From NCBI RefSeq assembly GCF_014649775.1, contig NZ_BMTR01000004.1, positions 1-64,000 of the forward strand: a DNA stretch of 64,000 nucleotides, written 5' to 3'. Position 1 is the stretch's first letter. Every line of letters begins with the position of its first letter. This document shows positions 7,962 to 15,848 of the stretch, one piece after another. The stretch comes from Streptomyces longisporoflavus. GTDB lineage: Bacteria; Actinomycetota; Actinomycetes; Streptomycetales; Streptomycetaceae. The translations under genes and the position numbers were made by a program. The notes below the pieces were generated by a model, which did not search any database, was not told the origin of the DNA, and saw only the letters and a list, made by a program, of their open reading frames with translations.

Positions 7962-9149
7962 TCAGTCCCGCGTCTGCCCCCGCTCGAAGTAGGCCACGAG
8001 CTCCGGATCGAGGTCCGGCACCTCACGCGGCGTACCCCCGTCACGCAGCGACTGCGTGGCGCGCACGCCCGCCGCGACCGCCATCCGGGCCGCGACCGGC
8101 GACGTGTCGGTGCGGCCTCCCTCGCGCACGAAACGTACGAACTCGTCGATGAGCAGCGGGTCGGATCCGCCGTGCCCGCCCTCGTCCTGCTCGTCCGGCA
8201 CCGGGTACTCGGCGTCCGCGTCGGCGCGGTAGCCCGAGCGCCGCGAGTTCCAGACCTTCACCACACCGCCGGGGCCGTCGCCGAAGTTCTCCAGGCGGCC
8301 CGCGTCCCCGATGACGGTGTAGTTGCGCCAGTAGTCGGGCGTGAAGTGGCACTGCTGGTACGAGGCGAGGACGCCGTTGTCGAGGCGCATGTTGACCAGC
8401 GAGACGTCCTCGACGTCGATGACCGGATTGAGGTCGCGCTGGGTGTGCGCCGGCCAGTAGCCGTCCTCGGTGTACCAGTCGTCGGTCTTCGGCTCGCCCG
8501 GCTGACGGCGGTGCGGGTTGTCCCCGTAGACCATGAGGTCGCCGAGCGCCTGCACCTGGCGGGTGTAGCCGCCCGCGAGCCAGTGCAGGACATCGATGTC
8601 GTGGGCGGCCTTCTGGAGCAACAGGCCGGTGGTGTTGCGGCGTTCGGCGTGCCAGTCCTTGAAGTACCAGTCGCCTCCGTAGGCGACGAAGTGGCGGACC
8701 CACACCGTCTTGACCTCGCCGATGTCACCCCGCCCGATGATGTCGCGCATCAGCCTGATGACGGGCATGTGGCGCATGTTGTGGCCTACGTAGAGGCGCG
8801 TTCCCGTCTCGTACGCGGTCCGCAGGATCTCGTCGCAGGCCTCGATGCCGATGTCCAGGGGCTTCTCCACGAAGACGGGCTTGTGCTCGCGCAGCGCCTC
8901 GCAGGCGAGCCGCGCGTGGGTGTGGTCGGGGGTGAGGATCACGAGGGCGTCGACGTCCGGGTCCTCGACGACCTTGCGGTGGTCGGCGGCTATCCGGGCA
9001 TCGGGGAAGGCCGTGGCCGCCTCCGTCCGCGCGGTGGCGTCGTGATCGGCGAGCGCGATGACGCGGGAGCCCGCGCCGGGCCGGTGCGCGGTGCGGGCGA
9101 GCGAACCGCGCAGTCCGTAGCCGAGGACGCCGAGACGGAGGTCGGTCAT
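7962..9149 (-). CDS. Gfo/Idh/MocA-family sugar oxidoreductase
   Basis: This is a 395-residue NAD(P)-dependent oxidoreductase. The Rossmann motif GVLGYGLRG is at the N-terminus, and the family EKP motif (FVEKPLDIG) is near residue 95, followed by the C-terminal alpha/beta substrate domain. The ATG at 9149 follows GGAAAGG. It is the last gene of a minus-strand run after the M1 peptidase and the beta-helix protein, 44 bases behind the latter. It probably oxidises or epimerises a sugar released by the secreted enzymes of this locus; the substrate is unknown. Confidence 0.9.
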   Translation of the reverse strand: MTDLRLGVLGYGLRGSLARTAHRPGAGSRVIALADHDATARTEAATAFPDARIAADHRKVVEDPDVDALVILTPDHTHARLACEALREHKPVFVEKPLDIGIEACDEILRTAYETGTRLYVGHNMRHMPVIRLMRDIIGRGDIGEVKTVWVRHFVAYGGDWYFKDWHAERRNTTGLLLQKAAHDIDVLHWLAGGYTRQVQALGDLMVYGDNPHRRQPGEPKTDDWYTEDGYWPAHTQRDLNPVIDVEDVSLVNMRLDNGVLASYQQCHFTPDYWRNYTVIGDAGRLENFGDGPGGVVKVWNSRRSGYRADADAEYPVPDEQDEGGHGGSDPLLIDEFVRFVREGGRTDTSPVAARMAVAAGVRATQSLRDGGTPREVPDLDPELVAYFERGQTRD

Positions 9150-9193
9150 GGTGTGCCTTTCCGTGCAAAAACCAGTGCGTGTGCGGATGTTGC

Positions 9194-11455
9194 CTATGTA
9201 CGTGCAGGGTGCACGAGTACGTGGGAAAGCGCCACGGGTCCCGTGCCGGCGCGCTTGATCCTTATGTATCTGGCTTCCGTGTCCGTGTCGAGGAGTGTGG
9301 GGCGAAGTGCCCGTCCGTCGACGCGCACGGTCGTGGCGTCGGAGAAGTCCGCGGCCGTGGCCAGCTGGACGTCGAAGCCGGCCGTCGTCATGGACGCGTT
9401 GTTCCAGACCTCGACCTGTCCCACGCGCCGCACACCGCCGAGATCGACCTGCCACCACGCGCCCTGCTCGGACAGGGTGCGGGTGTCGGTGGAGGTGTCT
9501 CCGTCGATCGCGTACGCCGCCGGTCCCGCGCCGTCCGTGTCCGTGGAGGACTGGGAGGCGGTGCCGGCGCGGGCGAGGTCCGGCCTGAGCTGTTCCGGCG
9601 CCGCCCTGTGCGCGCCGGACCGGGTCGCCACGGCGAGCGCCTCCGGGGGCAGCCGGTCGAGCTTGGTGTGGTTGTCCCGCATCGTCGATCCGGTGCCGGT
9701 GAGGGCCGGGGCGTCGGTGTCGGTCCAGTTGCCGGTGGCGTGGTTCCGGATGCCGTAATCGGCCCAGTTGGAGACCCACTTGTAGCCGATGCGCGTGATG
9801 ACGTTGCCTTCGACGCGGATGTACGAGGACTGCTCGTCGAGGTAGATGCCGTTGCCGTCACGCTCGGTGTTCTCGTAGGCGGAGCGGTTGATGTAGTTGC
9901 CGGAGACGACCGTGCCGGGCTGCGCGCCCTGGGTGTAGATGGCGCCGCCGTCGTGCTGGGCGTGCTCGACGCGCATCACGTTCGTGATCCGGTTGTTCGT
10001 GATCCGGTTGTCCCGCAGGACCGACTCCCGGGCCTCCGGCTGGTTCCAGCCCCAGCCGACGGAGATCCCCGAGTAGGGCAGGTCGTCGAGGGTGTTGTGG
10101 TCGACGGTGAGGCCGGCCTCGTAACCGGCCCAGATGCCCACGGCGTCGGTGTACTCGACGCCGGTGCGGCGGATCGTGTTGTACGCCACGGTGTTGCGCT
10201 CACCGGCGAGTTCCGCTGCCGGGCCGGGCTCGGTGTCGCCGACGTACACGGCGCCGGACGACAGGTCCGTGAAGCGGGAGCGGGTGACCGACGTGTCCTT
10301 GGTGCCTGCTTCGAGGATGATCCCGGCGCCGCCCAGCTGGCTGAACTCCGCGCCACTGACGGTCACATGACGGCCTCCGCGCACCGTGAGCGCCGCGCTC
10401 GGCTTGGTGTAGTGACGGCCCGCGTGGTCGACGGGGCCGCTCGCTCCGGTGAGGGTGAGTCCGGCCTGGGTGCCCGCGTAGCCCTCGTCCGTGGACGGCC
10501 GGCCGTACGCGGCATACGCGAAGCCGATGCCCTCCACGCGCAGGTCGTGGGCGCCGTCGACGACCATGAGCCGCTCGGTCGCCGGGGTGAGCACGCGCGC
10601 GTGCCGCATGTTCTCGCCCTTGCGCGGGAGGTAGGTGACGGTGCGCTCCCGCGCGTCCCACACGAACTCACCCGGCTCGTCGAGGAGTTCACGGGCGTTC
10701 TCGAAGTAGGCGACTCCGGAGTAGCGCGCCGAGTCGACGGTGGTGGAGTCCCAGGCCGGGCCCGTACGGTTCGTGCCGCTCGCGGAGTTGGTCCAGCAGG
10801 GCTGCGCGAAGGTGAGGCGGTCGCCTTCGACGCCCGTGATCCGGCAGTGGTAGTCGCGCCAGCGCACCTTGATGACGGCTTCCGCGCCGGTGGGCCGCTG
10901 CCACCGGGCGATACCGGTGGCCGTGGCGCCCGTCATGCCGGTCTTCGTCGCGTCACAGGTACTGGCCGCACAGGCCTCGCCCCGTGCCCGTACCGCCCTC
11001 CTTCCGTCGACGAACAGCTGGCGCGGGGTGACCCCTTCGGGGACATCGGCCGTCCAGGTGCCGTCGGTGCCCTTGGACCAGCCGGTCAGCGCCCGGCCGC
11101 CGGACAGGACGGGGCGGGCGCCGGGCGCGGCGGTCCAGGTGACGGTGTGCCCGTCGCGCCCGGAGTCGGCCGCGCCCAGCGTCAGCGGCTCGCTCAACTC
11201 ATAGGTGCCGTCGGCCAGTTCAATGCGTACGTCCCGACCGTCGACGGTGCGTGCGGCGTCACGGGCTGCCTGCGGGGAGCAGGGGCGGGCGATGGTGCAG
11301 GACTTCCCCGCGCCACCGTCGGGAACCACGTGGAGGATCTTGGGGTTCGGGGCGGCTTGTGCGCTCTGCGGGGTAATGACGGCGCCGGCCGCCACCACCG
11401 CGAGGGCCGCCGCGACGATGCGCGGGCGCGTCCGTGTGCTCTGCCGCCGCCTCAC
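9194..11455 (-). CDS. Secreted right-handed beta-helix protein with F5/8 type C (discoidin) domain
   Basis: This is a 753-residue protein. The start is GTG at 11455, in a GTGA overlap with the stop of the M1 peptidase gene, which indicates translational coupling. An Arg-rich N-terminus and hydrophobic stretch end in QSAQA, a Sec-type signal. Residues about 40-600 carry right-handed parallel beta-helix repeats (short Asn/Gly/Val-rich coils such as NTVAYNTIRRTGVEY and GNVITRIGYK), as in pectate-lyase-like and other polysaccharide-active proteins. The last 130 residues are a discoidin/F5-8 type C domain, a common carbohydrate-binding module. It probably acts outside the cell on a polysaccharide; lyase, glycosidase or epimerase activity cannot be told apart. 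Confidence 0.85.
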   Translation of the reverse strand: MRRRQSTRTRPRIVAAALAVVAAGAVITPQSAQAAPNPKILHVVPDGGAGKSCTIARPCSPQAARDAARTVDGRDVRIELADGTYELSEPLTLGAADSGRDGHTVTWTAAPGARPVLSGGRALTGWSKGTDGTWTADVPEGVTPRQLFVDGRRAVRARGEACAASTCDATKTGMTGATATGIARWQRPTGAEAVIKVRWRDYHCRITGVEGDRLTFAQPCWTNSASGTNRTGPAWDSTTVDSARYSGVAYFENARELLDEPGEFVWDARERTVTYLPRKGENMRHARVLTPATERLMVVDGAHDLRVEGIGFAYAAYGRPSTDEGYAGTQAGLTLTGASGPVDHAGRHYTKPSAALTVRGGRHVTVSGAEFSQLGGAGIILEAGTKDTSVTRSRFTDLSSGAVYVGDTEPGPAAELAGERNTVAYNTIRRTGVEYTDAVGIWAGYEAGLTVDHNTLDDLPYSGISVGWGWNQPEARESVLRDNRITNNRITNVMRVEHAQHDGGAIYTQGAQPGTVVSGNYINRSAYENTERDGNGIYLDEQSSYIRVEGNVITRIGYKWVSNWADYGIRNHATGNWTDTDAPALTGTGSTMRDNHTKLDRLPPEALAVATRSGAHRAAPEQLRPDLARAGTASQSSTDTDGAGPAAYAIDGDTSTDTRTLSEQGAWWQVDLGGVRRVGQVEVWNNASMTTAGFDVQLATAADFSDATTVRVDGRALRPTLLDTDTEARYIRIKRAGTGPVALSHVLVHPART

Positions 11456-13041
11456 TTCGCGACTCCCCAGTCCGGGTGGCCCGGCATCGGCGGGTTGTCG
11501 AGGTCGAACAGCCAGTGGTTCAGGAACGTGCCGACCGAGGAGTCGCCGGTGACCTCGACGGCGTTGTCGATGAAGTCGCGCGTAGAGGCGTTGCCGTGCC
11601 GGTGCTCGGTGAGCCACGACTTCATGACGGCCTCGAACTTCTCCTGCCCTATCCGCTGGTTGAGGGCGTAGAGGGAGACCGCGGCACCGTCGTAGATGTT
11701 GAAGCCGCCGAGCCCGGTGGGCTTGCCGGGCGGCCCGTCGGTCTTGCGGACCGCGTCGAGCTTGGCGTAGGCGGTCTTCATCTTCTCCTCGATGGGCTGG
11801 AAGCCCTTCCGGTCCGCCCACACGGCCGCGTAGTAGACGGCGGGTCCTTCGTTCAGCCAGGCGTCCTGCCAGGTGGCGGGCGTGACGGAGTCGCCGAACC
11901 ACTGGTGGGTCAGCTCGTGGACCATGGTGGTCGAGTAGGTGGGCCGGTCGAACCAGGAGGGCCCGAAGAGCGAGAGAGTCTGGTTCTCCAGGGCGTCGCT
12001 GTACCCGTCCCGCACGATCTGCACCCCGTATGTGTCGAACGGGTAGCGCACCCCGAGAGTCTTCTCCAGCCAGGCAAGCTGCCCGCCGGTCTCCTCGGCG
12101 ATGGGCCTGTACTTCGCCTCCTGGCCCTCGGGGACGAGATGGCGCAGCTTCACGCCGTGCGGGCCGCGTCCGTACAGGTAGGTCTGCTTGTTGACGGAGA
12201 TGCCGAGGAGTTCGGGTGCCATGGGGGACTTGAGGGAGAAGTCCCAGGTCTTCTTCGGCACGGCGGACCCGACGGACCCGACGGACCCGACGGACCCGGC
12301 GGACCCGGCGGCTTCGCGGGTTCCGGTCAGATTGCCGTTGGCGGCGGGCGTCCAGCCGTCGGGGGCGGTGAGGTGGAAGGTCCAGGTGGCCTTGTCGGAG
12401 GGGTGGTCGTTGACCGGCGCGAAGGTGTCGGCGCGGGATGCCTGGGCGGCGGAGGCGAAGCCGCCGTCGGACATGTAGCGCCAGCCAGGCTGGCCGACCG
12501 GCTTGGTCTTGCCGTTGCCGTGGTAGGTCAGTTCGACCTCGAAGGCGCGGCGATCGTGCAGTCCGCCGGCCGGTGTGACGGTGAGCTCCTGGCCACTCTG
12601 GCCGGGCCCGATCCGCCACGCGGCCTTCTTGCCGTTGACCTTGACGGCGTCGATGGCCGGCGAGTCGACGTCGAGATTGAAGGACGACAGGTCCCGGGTG
12701 GCTCTCGCCTTGATCTTCATGGTGCCGGTGAAGTCGTACGTCACCGGCGTGAAGTCGAAGGAGAGGTCGTAGTGGCGGACGTCGTAGCCGCCGTTGCCGA
12801 GCGTCGGGAAGAGCGGGTCACCGACGCCGTCCGCACCCGGGGCCGGATCGAAGGGCGCCGGGTCGAAGGGCGCCGCGTGGGCGTGCGCGGGGAGGGCGAG
12901 CGCGAGGGTGGCCGCCGCGGCTGCGGTCGCCGTCGCGGCGCGGAGGGTGCGAGTACTGCGGGCTCGGACGGTACGGGTGCTGCGAGCGCGGCCGGTGTGG
13001 AAGCTGCGAGCGCGTACGTTTCGGGTCCAGTTCTCAGCCAT
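11452..13041 (-). CDS. Secreted M1-family zinc metallopeptidase
   Basis: This is a 529-residue protein with an Arg-rich, Ala-rich signal peptide ending near AHAHA. The N-terminal beta-sandwich of aminopeptidase N-like enzymes follows (YDVRHYDLSFDFTP). The zinc motif HELTHQWFGD is near residue 370, with the third ligand Glu in NEGPAVYYA, and the substrate loop is represented by ALENQT. It lacks the large C-terminal domain of full aminopeptidase N, as do many actinobacterial secreted M1 peptidases. A GSV repeat (12265-12310) interrupts the N-terminal half. The ATG has no Shine-Dalgarno sequence and sits eight bases behind a candidate -10, so the transcript looks leaderless. Confidence 0.92.
   Translation of the reverse strand: MAENWTRNVRARSFHTGRARSTRTVRARSTRTLRAATATAAAAATLALALPAHAHAAPFDPAPFDPAPGADGVGDPLFPTLGNGGYDVRHYDLSFDFTPVTYDFTGTMKIKARATRDLSSFNLDVDSPAIDAVKVNGKKAAWRIGPGQSGQELTVTPAGGLHDRRAFEVELTYHGNGKTKPVGQPGWRYMSDGGFASAAQASRADTFAPVNDHPSDKATWTFHLTAPDGWTPAANGNLTGTREAAGSAGSVGSVGSVGSAVPKKTWDFSLKSPMAPELLGISVNKQTYLYGRGPHGVKLRHLVPEGQEAKYRPIAEETGGQLAWLEKTLGVRYPFDTYGVQIVRDGYSDALENQTLSLFGPSWFDRPTYSTTMVHELTHQWFGDSVTPATWQDAWLNEGPAVYYAAVWADRKGFQPIEEKMKTAYAKLDAVRKTDGPPGKPTGLGGFNIYDGAAVSLYALNQRIGQEKFEAVMKSWLTEHRHGNASTRDFIDNAVEVTGDSSVGTFLNHWLFDLDNPPMPGHPDWGVAK
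12262..12312 (-). repeat. In-frame 9-bp tandem repeat inside the M1 peptidase gene
   Basis: Four to five 9-base units (GACCCGACG on the plus strand, drifting to GACCCGGCG) encode Gly-Ser-Val/Ala triplets on the minus strand in a probable surface loop. The unit resembles the GACCAGACG repeat at 2200-2300 in an unrelated gene. Confidence 0.8.
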
Positions 13042-13049
13042 GGGGCCGC

Positions 13050-13079
13050 AACGTAGTAATCGCTTACTGTCAGCGTCAA
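13050..13079 (-). promoter_or_regulatory. Candidate leaderless promoter with embedded GTAAGCGATTAC operator
   Basis: Read on the minus strand, TTGACG (13079-13074) and TACGTT (13055-13050) are separated by 18 bases. The first base of the peptidase ATG falls nine positions after the -10. Inside the spacer lies GTAAGCGATTAC (13067-13056), a near-palindrome of the type bound by LacI-family regulators. A related half, ACCGCTTAC, occurs near 13191-13199. This predicts repression of the peptidase/beta-helix/oxidoreductase operon by steric block and a leaderless mRNA. Confidence 0.5.
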
Positions 13080-13089
13080 TACCTCCGAT

Positions 13090-13112
13090 GTATCCAATGA
13101 CCCTTTGGATAC
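13090..13112. promoter_or_regulatory. Perfect palindrome (GTATCCAA / TTGGATAC), candidate operator
   Basis: Eight-base arms separated by seven bases form an AT-rich perfect inverted repeat in the 299-base divergent region between the M1 peptidase and PL8 lyase genes. It is just upstream of the candidate -35 of the minus-strand promoter. The composition and size suit a dimeric regulator. The remainder of 13113-13340 holds a 16-base direct repeat (CCTGACACCCCGACG core, about 13293-13324) and no clear plus-strand promoter. Confidence 0.5.
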
Positions 13113-13340
13113 CCCGCACACAGGCCCTCGCCAGGCCGTCACCAGGACAGAAAGACGTAGAAAGATTCCCGGCCCTCTTGCGTGCCGTAGCAACCGCTTA
13201 CATGCTGTCGCGGGATCACTCACCTCACCCGGCACAGCTCACGCAGCACTGCACAAACTCACGCCCCACTCCCCCACTCCCCCGCCCCATGCCCTGACAC
13301 CCCGACGTCCTGACACCCCGACGCCTCACGGGAGTTCCCC

Positions 13341-15806
13341 ATGCGCATGCCCCACTCCGGCTCCACCGGTCCACGACGCCGCACGATCCTCGCCGCGAGT
13401 GCCGCGTCAACCCTCCTGCCCCTCGCGGCGGGCGGCACGGCGCGGGCCGCTACGGGATCCACCCCGGGATCGGCCTCGGACGCTGACCCGTACGACACCC
13501 TCCTGGCCCGCGCGGCGACCCAGCTCACCGGCGGGGAGTTCGACGCCGCCGACCCGGATTTCGCGGCGGCGCTGAAGGTCCTGGACACCCAGGCGTCCGG
13601 CTGGTGGCGGGACTTGGACCGGTCGGCGGGCCGCACCGCCCTGTGGTCCGACCTCTCCCCCGCGAAGGAGCCGGGCAACTTCGGCCAGAGCTACACGCGC
13701 CTGCGCACCATCGCGATCGCCCGGGCCACTCCCGGCACATCCCTCAGCGACAGCACCGAAGTGGCCGATGCCCTGCTCGAAGCCCTGCGCTTCCTGCACG
13801 CCGACGCCTACAACACCACTCGCCCCGAATCCGGCAACTGGTGGTTCTGGGAGATCGGCGCGCCCCGCGCCCTGATGGACACCTGCGTACTGCTGCGGGA
13901 GAAGATCCCCGCGGCCGACCTGACGGCGTACGTCTCCACGGTGGCCAAGTTCGTCCCGAACCCGGACCGCCGCACGAACATCCCGACCCTGGCCGAGACG
14001 GGCGCCAACCGCGCCGACAAGGCCGTCATCGTGGCGCTGCGCGGACTCCTCGCACGCGACGCGGACACGCTCGCCCTGGCGCGCGACGGCCTGTCCGACG
14101 TACGGGACAAGGGCAAGAACAGCCTGTTCACCTACGTCACTTCGGGCGACGGGTTCTACGAGGACGGGTCGTTCGTGCAGCACGGCTCCGTCGCGTACAC
14201 GGGGACGTACGGCAGTGTGCTGCTCGGCAGCGCCGGGCAGCTGATCGCGCTGCTCGCGGACTCCGACTGGGCCGTCACCGACCCCAAGACATCCGTGCTG
14301 TACGAGGCGGTGGAGCGGACCTTCTCGCCGGTGGTCTTCGACGGCCTGATGATGGACGCGCTGCGCGGCCGCGCCACCTCCCGCCAGAAGGCGCCGGACC
14401 ACAAGGACGGCGCGGCGGCCCTCACCAACATCCTGCAACTGGCGGACGGCGCCCCGGCCGCCTACGCCGCACGCTGGCGCGCCCTGGCCAAGGGGTGGAT
14501 ACGCCGCAACAAGACCCACCCCTATCTGAGCCTGGTCGGCGTCCCCGCGATCGCCCGCGCCAAGGCGGTCATCGACGACGCCGCCGTACCGGCCGCCGAC
14601 CGGCTCACCGGGCACTTCGCGTTCGCGGACATGGACCGGGTGGTGCACCGGCGCCCCGGCTGGGCCCTCACGCTCTCGCTCTCGTCGAAGCGCATCGCCG
14701 CGTACGAGGCGGGCAACGGCGAGAACCTGCACGGCTGGTACACCGGCGACGGCATGACCTACCTCTACGACGGCGACGACCTCGGGCAGTTCGGGGACGG
14801 CTTCTGGGCCACGGTCGATCCGTACCGCCTGCCGGGCACCACCGTGGACACCCGCGAGCGCACCGACATCGGCACCGGCGGCGGCACGGGGACCTACGTA
14901 CCGAAGAACGCCGTCGCGGGTGGTGCGGCGCTCGACGGCAGATACGGCGCCGCCGCGATGGAGCTCCTGGCCGACGGCAGCACGCTGCGCGCCAGGAAGG
15001 CGTGGTTCTTCCTCGACAACGCGGTCGTCGCCCTGGGCGCGGACATCACCGCGAGCGACGGCCGGAGCATCGAGACGGTCGTCGAGAACCGCAATCTGTA
15101 CGCGGACGGCGCGCCCCGGCTCACGGTCGACGGCCGGCGGCAGCCCTCGCGCACAGGCTGGTCGGCGTCCCTGCCCGGCGCCCACTGGGCCCATCTGGAG
15201 GGCACCGGCGGCTACGTCTTCCCCGACCACCCCGCACAGCCCTCCGAAGGCCGCGGCGGCGCTGGTCTCCACGCCCTGCGCGAGGAGCGGACCGGCACCT
15301 GGCGGGCGATCAACACCGGAGCTGACACCGGAGGCAGCACCACCCCGCTCACCCGCCGCTATCTGACCCTGTGGCTCGACCACGGCGTCTCCCCCGCCGC
15401 GTCCTCGTACGCCTACGTCCTCCTCCCCGGCGCGAGCGCCGCGGCGACCGCCGTCTGGTCCCACTCCCGGCCGGTCCGCATCGTCGCCAACCACGCCACG
15501 GCACAAGCCGTCGAGGCCCGCCGCCACGGTCTCGTCGCCGCGCACTTCTGGCAGCCGGGCAGCGCGGCCGGTCTCACGGCATCGGGTCCGTGCACCGTGG
15601 TCGTACGACGTGGCGCCGCCGGCATGTCCCTCGCCGTGGCCGACCCGGGCCGCACCGGCACGACCGTCACCCTGGAACTGCCCTTCCCCGTACGCGAGGT
15701 GGTCAGCGCCGACGACACGGTCACCGTCACACCGGGCCGCCGCGGCACCGTCACCGTCCGCGTCGCGGGCTCCCGCGGCCATACGCACACCGCACGCCTG
15801 CGCTGA
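13341..15806 (+). CDS. Tat-exported polysaccharide lyase family 8 (hyaluronate/chondroitin/xanthan lyase type)
   Basis: This is an 821-residue enzyme. The N-terminus has a twin-arginine motif (GPRRRTILAASAA) and signal ending near TARAA. The PL8 catalytic residues are all seen: Asn223 in TGANR, His281 and Tyr290 in QHGSVAYTGTYG, and an Arg in LRGRATSR near 345. The alpha/alpha toroid is followed by the beta-sandwich domains (NGENLHGWYTGDGMTYLY). These enzymes cleave uronic-acid polysaccharides by beta-elimination, giving unsaturated oligosaccharides. ATG follows GGGAG at six-base spacing. The DUF2264 gene follows 42 bases later. Which substrate (hyaluronan, chondroitin or xanthan) is not decided by sequence. 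Confidence 0.93.
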   Translation: MRMPHSGSTGPRRRTILAASAASTLLPLAAGGTARAATGSTPGSASDADPYDTLLARAATQLTGGEFDAADPDFAAALKVLDTQASGWWRDLDRSAGRTALWSDLSPAKEPGNFGQSYTRLRTIAIARATPGTSLSDSTEVADALLEALRFLHADAYNTTRPESGNWWFWEIGAPRALMDTCVLLREKIPAADLTAYVSTVAKFVPNPDRRTNIPTLAETGANRADKAVIVALRGLLARDADTLALARDGLSDVRDKGKNSLFTYVTSGDGFYEDGSFVQHGSVAYTGTYGSVLLGSAGQLIALLADSDWAVTDPKTSVLYEAVERTFSPVVFDGLMMDALRGRATSRQKAPDHKDGAAALTNILQLADGAPAAYAARWRALAKGWIRRNKTHPYLSLVGVPAIARAKAVIDDAAVPAADRLTGHFAFADMDRVVHRRPGWALTLSLSSKRIAAYEAGNGENLHGWYTGDGMTYLYDGDDLGQFGDGFWATVDPYRLPGTTVDTRERTDIGTGGGTGTYVPKNAVAGGAALDGRYGAAAMELLADGSTLRARKAWFFLDNAVVALGADITASDGRSIETVVENRNLYADGAPRLTVDGRRQPSRTGWSASLPGAHWAHLEGTGGYVFPDHPAQPSEGRGGAGLHALREERTGTWRAINTGADTGGSTTPLTRRYLTLWLDHGVSPAASSYAYVLLPGASAAATAVWSHSRPVRIVANHATAQAVEARRHGLVAAHFWQPGSAAGLTASGPCTVVVRRGAAGMSLAVADPGRTGTTVTLELPFPVREVVSADDTVTVTPGRRGTVTVRVAGSRGHTHTARLR

Positions 15807-15848
15807 GCAGCTGTTCAACGGACCACGACGAGGAAACACGGTTCCGCC

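Noticed and set aside
9194..12619. Single 1141-codon frame joining the beta-helix protein to upstream sequence
   Set aside because: The 5' third is an out-of-frame shadow of the M1 peptidase gene; the GTGA overlap at 11455 and the signal peptide mark the true start.
12794..13297. Plus-strand frame over the M1 peptidase 5' end and intergenic region
   Set aside because: Ala/Arg-rich shadow of the signal-peptide coding strand; it would cross the promoter and both palindromes.
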